A stretch of 64,000 bases of DNA from Microbacterium faecale (GCF_014640975.1 NZ_BMHO01000001.1:2630936-2694935); one strand, 5' to 3'; counted from the first letter of the stretch, positions 44,712-54,398 are shown. The notes: generated by a model from the sequence alone, not told the origin. A program made the numbers and translations.

Positions 44712-46148
44712 ATGACGCCATTCGCCGACGCACACCCCGCAGATCTGACCATCAGCGAAGCACGCGCCGCTCTGCGTGCCGGCGCCCTGACCGCTGTCGA
44801 CCTCCTCGAAGCGCTGCTTCGCCGCATCGAACAGCGAAATGGTGGGGATCCGTCGTTCGACGGCGCTCCGGACGCCGTCAACGCATGGGCACGTCTGTAT
44901 CCGGAGCGGGCGTTCGAGTCGGCGCAGGCCGCTGACAAGCGCATCGCGGAAGGCGACTGGGCTCCACTCCTCGGGATTCCGCTGGCCGTCAAAGACATCA
45001 TCGGCGTTGCGGGGCTCCCGCTCACGGCGTCCAGTCGGCAGCTGGAGGGCAGCCTCGCGGATTCCTCATCCGCGGCATGGACCGCGCTCGAACGCGCCGG
45101 AGCCGTGCTCGTCGGCCACACGCACACGCATGAGTTCGCGGCGGGAGGCACGACCGATCAGGTCGGCAACCCCTGGAACACCGCGCACAGCGCAGGTGGC
45201 TCGTCCGGCGGCTCCGGCGCCGCCGTCGCTGCGGGCATGGTGCCGGGGGCACTCGGCACGGACACGGCCGGTTCGGTTCGCGTGCCGGCCTCGCTCAGCG
45301 GCGTCTCGGCGTTCAAGGGCTCTTACGGCCGGGTGTCTCTCGACGGTGTTATTCCCCTCGCTGCCACGCTCGACCACGTCGGCCCGATCGCCCGCACGAT
45401 CGCGGACTGCGCTGTGATGTTCGGCGCACTCACGAACGCGCGTGGCGCAACCGACCCTTGGGGCATCAGCACGCCGCGTGACATGGACGAGCCCGACGCC
45501 GTCCCCGCGCGCCTCGACGGCATCACGATCGCCGTCACCGATCGAACAGACAGCGTCGACGTCGACGCTGATGTACGGCAGGGTCTCGCTCGTGCGACCG
45601 ATGCCCTGCACTCTCTCGGTGCCCGCATCCTCACGCTTCCCGCTCCATACGAACTCGACCACTCACATTACGACACCGTCCTCATCGCGGAGGCTCGGGC
45701 ATATCACACGAGGTTCGCGACGACCCCCGAGCGGTACCGCGACAGCACTCGACACTTCATCGCCCCTGGCTCCACCCCTCTCAGTGCTGATGCGTACATC
45801 GCAGCCCAGAGCGCACGCATCCACGCGACAGAATTGTGGTCCGCGTGGTTCCGCGAGCACAACGTCTCCGCTGTGCTCGAGCCGACGACTGCGGCGCCGG
45901 CACCGCTGCGCGGCACCGGCTACGACGTGACAGAGAAGATCGGCGGCGATGACCCGCTGACCTGCTTCACCGCGCTGTGGAACTTCGTGGGGTTCCCCGC
46001 CGCCGCGTTGCCCAGCGGACTCAGTCAGGCGGGACTCCCGACGAGCGTCTCCCTCATCGGCCCCCCGCAGGCTGACGCCTCGGTACTCTCGATCGCTGCC
46101 GCGCTTCAGACAGTACTCAAGCCACTCGTCCTCGATCGGCCCGCCTGA
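44712..46148 (+). CDS. Amidase signature family hydrolase
   Basis: The 478-residue protein has the Ser-cisSer-Lys triad region: Lys in AVKDIIGVAG, Ser/Gly block AGGSSGGSGAAVAAGMV and nucleophile-bearing LGTDTAGSVRVPASL. It cleaves an amide to acid plus ammonia. The stop overlaps the next ATG (TGATG), so it is coupled to the importer genes; the imported compound is probably its substrate or precursor. The ATG at 44712 is the best start, with a weak ribosome-binding site. Confidence 0.88.
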   Translation: MTPFADAHPADLTISEARAALRAGALTAVDLLEALLRRIEQRNGGDPSFDGAPDAVNAWARLYPERAFESAQAADKRIAEGDWAPLLGIPLAVKDIIGVAGLPLTASSRQLEGSLADSSSAAWTALERAGAVLVGHTHTHEFAAGGTTDQVGNPWNTAHSAGGSSGGSGAAVAAGMVPGALGTDTAGSVRVPASLSGVSAFKGSYGRVSLDGVIPLAATLDHVGPIARTIADCAVMFGALTNARGATDPWGISTPRDMDEPDAVPARLDGITIAVTDRTDSVDVDADVRQGLARATDALHSLGARILTLPAPYELDHSHYDTVLIAEARAYHTRFATTPERYRDSTRHFIAPGSTPLSADAYIAAQSARIHATELWSAWFREHNVSAVLEPTTAAPAPLRGTGYDVTEKIGGDDPLTCFTALWNFVGFPAAALPSGLSQAGLPTSVSLIGPPQADASVLSIAAALQTVLKPLVLDRPA

Positions 46149-47032
46149 TGGAATCGGCAGTTCTGTTCTCGCTGACGGTGATCAGCACCTTCGCGTTCTA
46201 CGCACTGCTCGCGTGGGGGCTCGGACTCATCTTCGGGCAGCTCAATGTTGTGAACGTCGCGCACGGTGACCTCGCGATGGTCGGCGCCTACACGATGTTC
46301 GTACTCGAGCCCGTGATCCCGTTCTTTCCACGCATACTCGTCGCGCTCATCGTCGGACTCGTCGTCGGGCTCGCCGCAGAGAGACTTCTCCTCGCACGCC
46401 TGTATGCGCAGGGGATGCTCGCGACCCTCCTCGCGATGTGGGGCGTCGGCATCGTCCTTCGACAGCTCGCCGAGGCGATCTTCGGGCCGACGCCGGCCTC
46501 GGTCTCTGCACCGATCACCGGCAGCATCGAGGTGCTCGGCACCACCTATCCGGCCTATCGGCTGGTCGCCGCCGCGCTGTGCCTCATGATCGTCGCCGCG
46601 TGCCTGGCGACCGTCTTCCTCACTCCTCTCGGCCTGCGTCTGCGCGCCTCCATCGACAACCGTTCGATGGCCGCCTCGCTCGGCATCCCACCGACTCGGA
46701 TGATCACCGGCGCGTTCATGCTCGGCACCACCTTGGCGGTGCTCGCCGGCGCGCTGCAGAGCCCGATGCTCGGCGTGACTCCGTCGGCAGGAGTCGGCCT
46801 GCTCGCGCCGGCCTTCTTCGCCGTCATGCTGGGACGTCGTGGCTCGATGATCAGCCCCGTCGTCGGTGCATTCGTCGTCGCACTGTTGGACACCGTCCTG
46901 CGCACGTTCCTGCCGGAAACGGCTGCCGGCCTCATATTCTTCGTCGCGCTCATCGCGCTCATCGCCCTGCGCCCGCAGGGCCTGGACTGGAGGTTCCCCT
47001 CATGGAAAATCCCACGCACCGCAATCGCATGA
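46148..47032 (+). CDS. Branched-chain-amino-acid-type ABC permease (LivH-like)
   Basis: The 294-residue permease has eight or so helices with WGLGLIFGQLNVVNVAHGDL near the N-terminus and the NRSMAASLGIPPTRMI coupling segment, both typical of LivH. The ATG overlaps the amidase TGA. It imports a hydrophobic amide or amino-acid-like compound with the subunits encoded downstream. Confidence 0.9.
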   Translation: MESAVLFSLTVISTFAFYALLAWGLGLIFGQLNVVNVAHGDLAMVGAYTMFVLEPVIPFFPRILVALIVGLVVGLAAERLLLARLYAQGMLATLLAMWGVGIVLRQLAEAIFGPTPASVSAPITGSIEVLGTTYPAYRLVAAALCLMIVAACLATVFLTPLGLRLRASIDNRSMAASLGIPPTRMITGAFMLGTTLAVLAGALQSPMLGVTPSAGVGLLAPAFFAVMLGRRGSMISPVVGAFVVALLDTVLRTFLPETAAGLIFFVALIALIALRPQGLDWRFPSWKIPRTAIA

Positions 47033-48225
47033 CCCGCCTCACGCCGACGCTCGCGTTGTTGGTCGCGCCCGTGCTCGCGTTGACTGCCTGCTCCGGAGGT
47101 TCATTCAGCGCAGAAGAGCCCGGCGGCGCGGATGACACGGACCGTGCGCTCAAGATCGGTCTCATCGCGCCCCTCACCGGCCCCGCTTCGCTCGAAGGAA
47201 CTTCGATGCAGCAGGGCTTCGAACTCGGTCTCGACGCCGTGAACGCTGCGGGTGGCGTCCTCGGTCACGACGTCGAGCTCGTGGTCGTCGACGACATGAG
47301 CGAAGCAGCGACGTCGACACAGGTCGCGCAGCGTCTCGTTCGCGAGGAGCAGGTCGATTACCTGTTCGGCACCATTGCCGGCGACACGACGAACGCCGTC
47401 GCCTCGGTCGCCGCCGATGCCGAAGTGCCGTTCTCCTCGGCCATCATGGGCATCGTTCCCAGCTGCAGTGCGCACTTCTGGCCGTTCGGCGTGACTGAGC
47501 CGATGGTGCTTGAGGCGATCGTGCCGCGGATGGTCGACGAGTACGGCCCCCGCGTCGCGTTCGCCGGCAACGATTACCTCTTCCCGCGCGAGTACGCCGA
47601 CGTGGCCCGCGCCGCACTCGACGAAGCCGGCGGCGAGTTCGTCGTCGAAGAGTACGCTCCGCTCGGCACGTCTGAGTGGCAGCCCGTCATCTCGAAGATG
47701 CAAAGCGCCGACCCCGACTGGATCCTCACGGGCGTCGTCGGTGGCGATGCGGTCGCGTTCACTCAGCAGGCCGAGCAGTTTGGTCTGCTCGACGACCGTG
47801 GATTCACCGGCACGACCCACCAGCAGGAGTTCTACGGCGCGATCTCATCAGCGCTGGAGGGGCGAACGACTGTTCTTCCTTACACCGACCAGCTGGACGA
47901 CGAGGCGAACGAGGAGTTCGTGGCCGCCTACCGCGACGCCTATGACTTCGACGACCCGATCCCCGCCGTCGCGGCGACGTCGTACATGGCCGCACACTTC
48001 ATCGCGTCCGCCGTCGAAGCCGCAGGTGACTATGCGGCCGAGGCGGTCAGCGAGCAGATGTCGCAGACGACGTCGGAGGGTGTCCTCGGCGGCGGCAGCT
48101 TCGATTCCGAAACGCACATGTGGTCCCAGAACATGTACGTCATCGAGATCGACGCCGACGGAGCCTACACGCTGGTCGAGGACCTCGGCGTCGTTTCCGA
48201 TCCGCAGCCGAGGACATGCGCGTGA
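47002..48225 (+). CDS. ABC substrate-binding lipoprotein (LivJ/AmiC-like, family 6)
   Basis: The 407-residue protein has a lipoprotein signal (LALTAC lipobox) and the Peripla_BP_6 blocks LKIGLIAPLTGPAS, GVLGHDVELVVVDDMSEAAT and FTGTTHQQEFYGAISSALEG. The ATG at 47002 has GGAGG 8 nt upstream and overlaps livH by 31 bp; an ATG at 47029 is the alternative. Family members bind branched amino acids, short-chain amides or urea. An amide is favoured by the adjacent amidase. Confidence 0.9.
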   Translation: MENPTHRNRMTRLTPTLALLVAPVLALTACSGGSFSAEEPGGADDTDRALKIGLIAPLTGPASLEGTSMQQGFELGLDAVNAAGGVLGHDVELVVVDDMSEAATSTQVAQRLVREEQVDYLFGTIAGDTTNAVASVAADAEVPFSSAIMGIVPSCSAHFWPFGVTEPMVLEAIVPRMVDEYGPRVAFAGNDYLFPREYADVARAALDEAGGEFVVEEYAPLGTSEWQPVISKMQSADPDWILTGVVGGDAVAFTQQAEQFGLLDDRGFTGTTHQQEFYGAISSALEGRTTVLPYTDQLDDEANEEFVAAYRDAYDFDDPIPAVAATSYMAAHFIASAVEAAGDYAAEAVSEQMSQTTSEGVLGGGSFDSETHMWSQNMYVIEIDADGAYTLVEDLGVVSDPQPRTCA

Positions 48226-49922
48226 CGCGGCCCACGCGCCGCATCGGTTACGCGCACGTCGGTGCGCTCGTCGCGTCGACGGCCGCAGTGGGGATCGCTC
48301 CGTTCTTCCTTCCGCCGTACCCTCTCGCACTGCTTACCCTCGCTCTCGCGTACGGGCTCTTCGCCTTCGGCCTCGACATCGCGTGGGGACGTGCCGGCGT
48401 CATCAGCATCGGGCATGCCGCATTCTTCGGAATCGGCGCGTACTGCGCGGCGATCGCGGAGTCTGTCGGCGTCCCACCGGTCGTCGGCGGGATCGTCGGC
48501 ATCCTGGGCGCCGCGTTGGTTGCCATCGCCGTCGGACTCATCGGCCTGCAGCGCCGTGCCGCGATGTCCACGATGGCGGTCCTCACGCTCGCGCTCACGC
48601 TGCTGGTCGAGCAGGTCGCGCGATCGTGGCGCCCCGTCACGAACGGCAGCAACGGGCTGTTCGTGGAATCCCGCGGCCTGATCGCGGACTTCTACATCAC
48701 GGGTGTCGTCGTCATCGTGACCGTCGCGCTCGTGTGGTATTTCGTGATCCGCGGGCGATGGGGACGACGTTTCCTCGCGGTGTCGATGGTTCCGGTGCGT
48801 GCCGCCCACCTGGGCGTCTCGGTGCGGGGGACGAAGCTCGTCGCATTCGCGATCAGTGCGGCGATCGCCGCACTCGCGGGCGTGCTCGCCGCCCCGACGA
48901 TGGGGCTGGTCGTTCCGTCCACGGCGGGCATCCTGATGTCGACGCAGGTGCTCGTATGGCTCGCGGTCGGCGGCCGCGGCACGATATTCGGGGCCTTCTT
49001 CGGGGCGATCCTCATCACGGTCGGTGAGAGATATCTCGGGGACGTGCTCGGAAGCTGGTACCTGCTCGCGCTCGGCGTCGTGTTCCTACTGATCGTCCGC
49101 TTCGCACCCGGCGGCTTCGCCGGGCTGCTCGCGAAGCTCGCGCGCGTCAGCGATTCCGCTCGCGCCCGCCTCGGCACGCACATCCCCCCGTACACCGCTG
49201 CCACCGACGCGCCACGGGATGCGGATGGCACCGTGACGGCGACGGGCGTCACCCGGAGCTTCGGCGCGGCGCAGATCGTGCGCGGCATCGACTTCCGCGC
49301 CGATTCCGGCGAGAGCGTCTGCATTATCGGCCCGAACGGGGCCGGCAAGACGACGTTCCTCAACATCGTGGCTGGCGACCTCACCGCGGACAGCGGGGAG
49401 GTGACGATCGCAGGGCGCACCGCGACGTCCTGGCCGATCCACCGCCGCGCCCGCGCGGGTCTCGGAAAGGTCTTCCAGGTGCCGAGCCTCTTCTCGGACC
49501 TCTCCCCCGCCGACAACATCGCGTTGGCGCGCGCCGAGGCACTCACGGCGTCGCCTCTGCCGGTGGGGCTCGACCGATTCGAGACGATGTCCGACGGACC
49601 GGCCGCCGATCTCTCCCTCGCCGATCTTCGCGCTCTCGAGCTTGCGATCGTCCTCGCCTGGGGGCCCACCATCATCGTTCTCGACGAGCCCGCTGCCGGT
49701 CTCTCACATGATGAGTCGATCCGGCTCGCGCAGCTCCTGCGGCGCGTGTCTGCCGAGTCCGGAAGCACACTGATCGTCGTCGAACACGACATGGAAATCG
49801 TGCGTGAGCTCGCCGATCGTGTCGTGGTCCTCGCCGACGGGCGCGTGCTCGCAGAAGGCACTCTCGACGAGGTGGCCGCACTCGACGCTGTCCAGAATGC
49901 GTATCTGGGGAAGACACGATGA
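48216..49922 (+). CDS. Fused LivM-type permease and LivG-type ATPase
   Basis: This is a 568-residue fusion. Residues about 1-310 form a LivM permease (LFAFGLDIAWGRAGVISIGH, AAHLGVSVRGTKLVAFAISA). After a linker (about 310-340), residues 340-568 are a LivG ATPase with Walker A GPNGAGKTTF, a weak signature region SLADLRALELAIVLAW in place of LSGGQ, and Walker B IIVLDEPAAGLSHD. The missing canonical LSGGQ serine-glycine core is notable. The partner ATPase downstream has a normal signature. Confidence 0.88.
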   Translation: MRVTRPTRRIGYAHVGALVASTAAVGIAPFFLPPYPLALLTLALAYGLFAFGLDIAWGRAGVISIGHAAFFGIGAYCAAIAESVGVPPVVGGIVGILGAALVAIAVGLIGLQRRAAMSTMAVLTLALTLLVEQVARSWRPVTNGSNGLFVESRGLIADFYITGVVVIVTVALVWYFVIRGRWGRRFLAVSMVPVRAAHLGVSVRGTKLVAFAISAAIAALAGVLAAPTMGLVVPSTAGILMSTQVLVWLAVGGRGTIFGAFFGAILITVGERYLGDVLGSWYLLALGVVFLLIVRFAPGGFAGLLAKLARVSDSARARLGTHIPPYTAATDAPRDADGTVTATGVTRSFGAAQIVRGIDFRADSGESVCIIGPNGAGKTTFLNIVAGDLTADSGEVTIAGRTATSWPIHRRARAGLGKVFQVPSLFSDLSPADNIALARAEALTASPLPVGLDRFETMSDGPAADLSLADLRALELAIVLAWGPTIIVLDEPAAGLSHDESIRLAQLLRRVSAESGSTLIVVEHDMEIVRELADRVVVLADGRVLAEGTLDEVAALDAVQNAYLGKTR

Positions 49923-50605
49923 CACTCGAACTCACCGACGTCACATCAGGCTACGGTCACGCGGACGTGCTGCGCGACATCCGTCTGCGCGTCGAGGAGG
50001 GCCAGGTCGTGGCGCTGCTCGGCCGCAATGGCATGGGCAAGACGACGCTCCTACGCACCATCGCGTGTCAGGTCACCGCGAAAAGCGGGACGGTCGCTCT
50101 CGATGGCACTGCGTACACACGAAGCGCCCGGATCGCGCGCGCCGGGTTGGCGTTCGTGCCCGACGACCGCGGAGTCTTCCCGACGCTCACCGTCGAAGAG
50201 AACCTCCGCCTCTCCGCGCGGCGCGGTTACTCACCGCCGATCGACGTCGCCGAGGTGTTCCCCGTCATCCGTGAGCGCGCCCGCGTCAAAGCTGGCGACC
50301 TCTCCGGCGGACAGAAGCAGCAGCTCGCTCTCGCCCGTGCGATGGTCCACGGATCGCGCATGATCCTCATCGACGAGTTCTCACAGGGGCTCCAGCCCTC
50401 GCTCGTGCACGCGGTGCTCGAGGCGGCCCGCGCGCTCGCGTCCGCGGGCATCACCACGTTGTTCGTCGACCAGAGCCCCGATCTCCCGCTGGACCACAGC
50501 GACCGGATCCTCGGAATGGAGAAGGGCGCCATCGTTCTGGACGAACCGGCAGAGCGCCTCCGGTCCGACCCACAACGTCTCGGCAACCTGCTCGTCGTCA
50601 GCTGA
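49919..50605 (+). CDS. Branched-chain-amino-acid-type ABC ATPase (LivF-like)
   Basis: The 228-residue ATPase has Walker A GRNGMGKTTLL, signature LSGGQKQQLALARAM and Walker B MILIDEFSQGLQP. In Walker B the residue pair after Asp is Glu-Phe (DEF) where most ABC ATPases have DEP. The ATG overlaps the fusion gene by 4 bp. It is the last gene of the importer operon. Confidence 0.9.
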   Translation: MTLELTDVTSGYGHADVLRDIRLRVEEGQVVALLGRNGMGKTTLLRTIACQVTAKSGTVALDGTAYTRSARIARAGLAFVPDDRGVFPTLTVEENLRLSARRGYSPPIDVAEVFPVIRERARVKAGDLSGGQKQQLALARAMVHGSRMILIDEFSQGLQPSLVHAVLEAARALASAGITTLFVDQSPDLPLDHSDRILGMEKGAIVLDEPAERLRSDPQRLGNLLVVS

Positions 50606-50630
50606 GCACGGCACCACCGACAGTCCGGCG

Positions 50631-50745
50631 GCGTCGGACTGCTCGAGCCACGCACCACAGGTGCCAGAGCAGCATTTCGCTAACGCGCATCCTCGGGCGG
50701 TCGTCAGACTGCTCGGGGATGCGCGCTCTGGTAGATGTCGCGGAT
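50631..50745 (-). repeat. Duplicated xerD 3' end (copy 1)
   Basis: About 115 bp match 52674-52783 at roughly 80 percent by eye. On the minus strand the copy encodes [12 protein letters not shown] and a TGA, the exact C-terminus of the XerD protein encoded at 52741-53643. It is a detached xerD tail with trailing sequence, placed between the importer operon and the second drrB. The 154 bp from 50606 to 50758 contain nothing else. Confidence 0.8.
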
Positions 50746-50758
50746 GCGGAGGCGAAGG

Positions 50759-51589
50759 TCAGTTCTTGCGGTTGTAGATGAACATCGAAATCGGCCCGAA
50801 GATCGCCACGAGCACGGCGCAGTACACGAGAACGAGTCCGATGGATCCGGCGTCATAGACGCCGCTCATCATGTCACGCATGCTGCCGACGATGACACTG
50901 ACCGGGTTGACGTCGACGAACGCCTGCAACCAGTCCGGCATCGTGCGCGGATCCACGAAGATGTTCGAGACGAACGTCAGCGGCATGAGGATGAACATCG
51001 ACACGCCCATTGCGGCCTGCTCCGTGCGCATGATGAGCGCGACCATCGTCCACACCCACGACAGGCAGAAGCTGAACACCAGAAGCAAGACGAACGACAC
51101 CGCCACCCCGGCGAATCCGCCAGCTGGGCGGAACCCCATCAGGAACCCGACCGCGAGGATGATGACTCCCGCGATCGTGTAGCGCACCTGATCCCCCAGC
51201 AGCGCGCCGACCAGTTGCGACGGCCGCCAGACAGGCAGGGACCGGAAGCGGTCGAATACACCCTTCGAGATATCGCGATTGAGGGTGATGCCCGTGTACA
51301 TCGTGATCATCACTAGTGTCTGCACGAAGACGCCGGGGATGAGCCACTGGATGTAACCACTGATGTCTCCGGCGAGCGCCCCGCCGAAGATGGTGGAGAA
51401 CATCACGGTCATCATCACGGGGAAGATCGTCACGTCGAACAGCTGTTCCGGGATGTGCTTGATCTTCAGCAGTGCGCGCCACCCGTACGTGATCGACGAG
51501 CTGATCGGCCCAGCGGGCGCAGGACGCTCGTCAGCAGGAAGCAGCACGGTGCGGACCTTCACGGTCGCTTGCTGCACGTCAGCGCTCAT
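50759..51589 (-). CDS. DrrB-type ABC-2 exporter permease (second system)
   Basis: The 276-residue permease has six helices. WRALLKIKHIPEQLFDVTIF and LIPGVFVQTLVMITMYTGIT lie in the first half, then SNIFVDPRTMPDWLQAFVDV and NPVSVIVGSMRDMMSGVYD, all typical of DrrB. The ATG overlaps the ATPase stop by 4 bp. It is only distantly similar to the island drrB at 30.4-31.2 kb, so it is an independent exporter. Confidence 0.88.
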   Translation of the reverse strand: MSADVQQATVKVRTVLLPADERPAPAGPISSSITYGWRALLKIKHIPEQLFDVTIFPVMMTVMFSTIFGGALAGDISGYIQWLIPGVFVQTLVMITMYTGITLNRDISKGVFDRFRSLPVWRPSQLVGALLGDQVRYTIAGVIILAVGFLMGFRPAGGFAGVAVSFVLLLVFSFCLSWVWTMVALIMRTEQAAMGVSMFILMPLTFVSNIFVDPRTMPDWLQAFVDVNPVSVIVGSMRDMMSGVYDAGSIGLVLVYCAVLVAIFGPISMFIYNRKN

Positions 51590-52584
51590 CGCGCCACCTC
51601 CGTGTTCTCCACGTCTTCGGCATTCGCGCGCTCATCCTCGGGCGGTTTTCCCGTGAGAGCGAGGAAGACCTCGTCGAGGCTCGGTTGCCCCAGCGAGAAG
51701 GTCTCCGTCTCGATTCCCGCCTCCGCCAGCGCGGCGAGCGCCTGCGCAGCCGCGTGGTTCTCAGCGACGGTGGCCGTCAGCGCCGCCGGGTCGGGTTCCT
51801 TGACCACGTCGGTGCCGAGGGCGCGCTCGAGCACGTCCGCGGCGGCCGCGCGATCAGCTGGATCGATGACCCGGACCGTGAGCGCTCCGGATCCCACCTG
51901 CGCTTTGAGCTGACCGGGCGTCCCCTCCGCGATCACGCGGCCGTGGTCGATGACGGCGAGGCGGCTCGCGAGTCGGTCCGCCTCCTCGAGGTACTGCGTC
52001 GTGAGCAGGATCGTCGTTCCGCCGTCGACGAGCGTGCGGATGATGTCCCAGACCTGATTGCGGCTGCGCGGGTCGATACCCGTCGTCGGCTCGTCCAGGA
52101 ACATCAGCTGCGGCGTCACGATGAGCGATCCGGCGATGTCGAGCCGGCGTCGCATGCCGCCGGAGAACTTCTTGACCTGGCGGCCCGCGGCGTCGGCGAG
52201 GCCGAACGCGTCCAGGAGGTCCATGCCGCGTCGCCGTGCCGCATTCGCGGAGAAGCCATAGAGCCGGCCAAGCAGGACGAGGTTCTCGATGCCGGTGAGG
52301 TCTTCGTCGAGCGACGCGAACTGGCCCGTGAGCGCGACGAGTTCCCGGATCCGCTTCGGCTCGGCGACGACGTCGTGTCCGAGCACCCGTGCCTCGCCCG
52401 CGTCAGGCCGCAACAGCGTCGCGAGCATCCGCAGCGCAGTGGTCTTCCCTGCCCCGTTCGGCCCGAGCACGCCGTAGATGCCGCCGCGAGGGATCGCGAG
52501 ATCGATCCCGTCGACGGCCCGGTTTGCACCGAACGTCTTCACGAGTCCGTGGGCCTCGACAGCCAGCGCGGATGCGTTCGTCAT
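51586..52584 (-). CDS. DrrA-type ABC exporter ATPase (second system)
   Basis: The 332-residue ATPase has Walker A GPNGAGKTTALRM, signature FSGGMRRRLDIAGSL, Walker B LMFLDEPTTGIDP and TTQYLEEADRLA, plus the DrrA C-terminal domain ending QPSLDEVFLALTGK. The ATG at 52584 has GGGGAGG upstream. No dedicated regulator lies beside it, unlike the island system. Confidence 0.9.
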   Translation of the reverse strand: MTNASALAVEAHGLVKTFGANRAVDGIDLAIPRGGIYGVLGPNGAGKTTALRMLATLLRPDAGEARVLGHDVVAEPKRIRELVALTGQFASLDEDLTGIENLVLLGRLYGFSANAARRRGMDLLDAFGLADAAGRQVKKFSGGMRRRLDIAGSLIVTPQLMFLDEPTTGIDPRSRNQVWDIIRTLVDGGTTILLTTQYLEEADRLASRLAVIDHGRVIAEGTPGQLKAQVGSGALTVRVIDPADRAAAADVLERALGTDVVKEPDPAALTATVAENHAAAQALAALAEAGIETETFSLGQPSLDEVFLALTGKPPEDERANAEDVENTEVAR

Positions 52585-52673
52585 GGATTCCTCCCCAGGA
52601 CAGTTGCCACGCGAACCTACGATAGATTCGCGTCGCCACCGGCGACAGGGGGATAGCCCGAAAAGTGTCGTCG

Positions 52674-52783
52674 GCGTCAGGCCGCTCGGGCCACGCACCG
52701 CAGGTGCCAAACTGCGCTATCGCGCATCCTCGCGCTGTCCTCAGACCGCTCGAGGATGCGCACTCTGGTAGATGTCGCGGAGC
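52674..52783 (-). repeat. xerD 3' end region (copy 2, joined to the intact gene)
   Basis: This is the matching partner of 50631-50745. It covers the last codons of xerD and about 65 bp of downstream sequence. Together the two copies bracket the drrAB exporter genes. Confidence 0.8.
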
Positions 52784-53643
52784 GCGTCGGCGGAGACGTG
52801 GGTGTAGATCTGCGTCGTCGTGACGGAGGCGTGCCCGAGCAGTTCCTGCACGACGCGCACATCGGCCCCGCCCTGGAGCAGGTGCGTCGCGAACGAGTGG
52901 CGGAGCGTGTGCGGCGAGACGTGCGCCGTGAGGTTCGCGGCCTCGGCGGCCTTCTGGATCACGAGCCACGCACTCTGCCGCGACAGGGGCCGGCCGCGTG
53001 CACCGAGGAAGAGCTTCGGCGTCGCCGTGCTCTTCGCGGCGAGCGCTGGCCTCACGCGCGTGAGGTAGGCGTCGACGGCGGCGCGGGCGAAGGATCCCAC
53101 GGGCACGATGCGCTCTTTGTCGCCCTTGCCGCGCAACCGCAGGACCTCGCCGGCCCGAAGGTCGTCGACGTCGAGCCCGATCGCCTCGGAGACGCGCGCG
53201 CCCGTCGCGTACAACAGCTCAAGCAGCGCGCGATCGCGGATGCCGATCGGATCCTCGCCGGACGGCGCCGCAAGCAGCGCCTCGACCTCGTCGATCGTGA
53301 GGGCCTTCGGCAGCTTTTGTCCCTGTTTCGGAGGCGTCAGCCGAACGGACGGATCCTCATCGACGATTCCCTCGCGCGCAAGGAAACGATGCAATCCGCG
53401 CACGGACGACTGGAGTCGGGCGAGTGACGAGGCGGCGGGCTGCGGATCCGCGGACGCGATCTCGGCGACGAACGCGTTCACGAGATCCGTCGTGACGCCG
53501 TCGGTCGCGGTCACGTCCCGCTCGCCGAGCCATGCGGTGTAACCAGCAAGGTCGCGACGGTACGCCTCGACCGTGTGGTCGCTGAGGCCGCGCTCGATCG
53601 AGATGTGACGCAGATAGCTCTCGACCGCATGATCCAGCAGCAC
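52741..53643 (-). CDS. xerD: Tyrosine recombinase XerD
   Basis: The 300-residue recombinase has an N-terminal SAM-like DNA-binding domain (about 1-90) and a catalytic domain with Arg in [12 protein letters not shown], His-x-x-Arg in [25 protein letters not shown] (His/Trp position and nucleophile Tyr) and C-terminal [11 protein letters not shown]. It resolves chromosome dimers at dif with XerC. The GTG at 53643 gives the normal length; the upstream open frame crosses the MITE-like element and is not coding. Confidence 0.93.
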   Translation of the reverse strand: MLLDHAVESYLRHISIERGLSDHTVEAYRRDLAGYTAWLGERDVTATDGVTTDLVNAFVAEIASADPQPAASSLARLQSSVRGLHRFLAREGIVDEDPSVRLTPPKQGQKLPKALTIDEVEALLAAPSGEDPIGIRDRALLELLYATGARVSEAIGLDVDDLRAGEVLRLRGKGDKERIVPVGSFARAAVDAYLTRVRPALAAKSTATPKLFLGARGRPLSRQSAWLVIQKAAEAANLTAHVSPHTLRHSFATHLLQGGADVRVVQELLGHASVTTTQIYTHVSADALRDIYQSAHPRAV

Positions 53644-53652
53644 GACGGACCC

Positions 53653-53816
53653 TAGGGTGTGTTGATAAACGTGGCGCCGTCGCGAGCGGGTCGCGGTGCG
53701 TTGCGTCGCAAGGACAAGGAGGGAGGCGATGCTGCCGCATCGTCGACCGACGAGGACGCCGCGAGGCGGCGTGCCGCGGTCCGCGCAGTAGGTGTCATGT
53801 TTAGCAACACGCCCTA
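53653..53816. mobile_element. MITE-like element between xerD and the NUDIX gene
   Basis: The ends TAGGGTGTGTTGATAAACGT (53653-53672) and the complement of 53797-53816 match at 17 of 20 bases, bracketing 164 bp. If the outer TA is the target duplication, the element runs GGGTGTGTTG to CAACACGCCC. The interior has no transposase motif. The ends resemble those of IS5/IS630-type elements, which is an impression. Its right end forms the stop codon of the NUDIX gene. Confidence 0.6.
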
Positions 53817-54398
53817 TGCAGATCTCCGTCGCGCGGCGAGCAGCACGCCGATCGTCATTGCCGCGTTGTGGAGGTGGCCCTCGACGATCGCCTGCACGAC
53901 GTCGTCGAGCGGAACCCACGCGGTGCGGATGTCGGCCTCTTCGTCGCGGCGCTCGAACGTCTCGGTCGCCGCGCGCACGCCGGTGGCGAGGAAGATGTGG
54001 ATGAGCTCGCTGGAGCCACCGGGAGACGGCGTGAACGAGCCGAGCTCCTCCCACGTGTCCGCCACGAGGTCCGCTTCCTCGGCAAGCTCGCGCACGGCCG
54101 TGTCGCGGGGATCCTCACCCTCGATGTCGAGCAGCCCGGCCGGGATCTCCCAGTCGCGCGTACCGATCGGGTGCCGGTACTGCTGGATCAGCAGCACTCG
54201 GTCGTCGTCGTCGAGCGCGACGACCGCGACGGCGCCCGTGTGGTCGAGGTAGTGCCGCACGAGGGACGTCGGACCATACCGGAACGTGTCCTCACGGACA
54301 TCCCAGACGTAGCCGTTGTAGACGGTCTCGCTGCGCGCGACGTCGACCTCGAACGGCTCGTCGCGAATCTCTGCGGACGGGTTCGATCCCGAGGTCAT
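53814..54398 (-). CDS. NUDIX hydrolase (ADP-ribose pyrophosphatase-like)
   Basis: The 194-residue protein has [20 protein letters not shown], then a NUDIX box [20 protein letters not shown] continued by EADL, and the [14 protein letters not shown] strand. It resembles ADP-ribose pyrophosphatases. The ATG at 54398 overlaps the pyrG stop by 4 bp. Its TAG stop lies in the end of the MITE-like element, so the natural C-terminus may have changed. Confidence 0.9.
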   Translation of the reverse strand: MTSGSNPSAEIRDEPFEVDVARSETVYNGYVWDVREDTFRYGPTSLVRHYLDHTGAVAVVALDDDDRVLLIQQYRHPIGTRDWEIPAGLLDIEGEDPRDTAVRELAEEADLVADTWEELGSFTPSPGGSSELIHIFLATGVRAATETFERRDEEADIRTAWVPLDDVVQAIVEGHLHNAAMTIGVLLAARRRSA

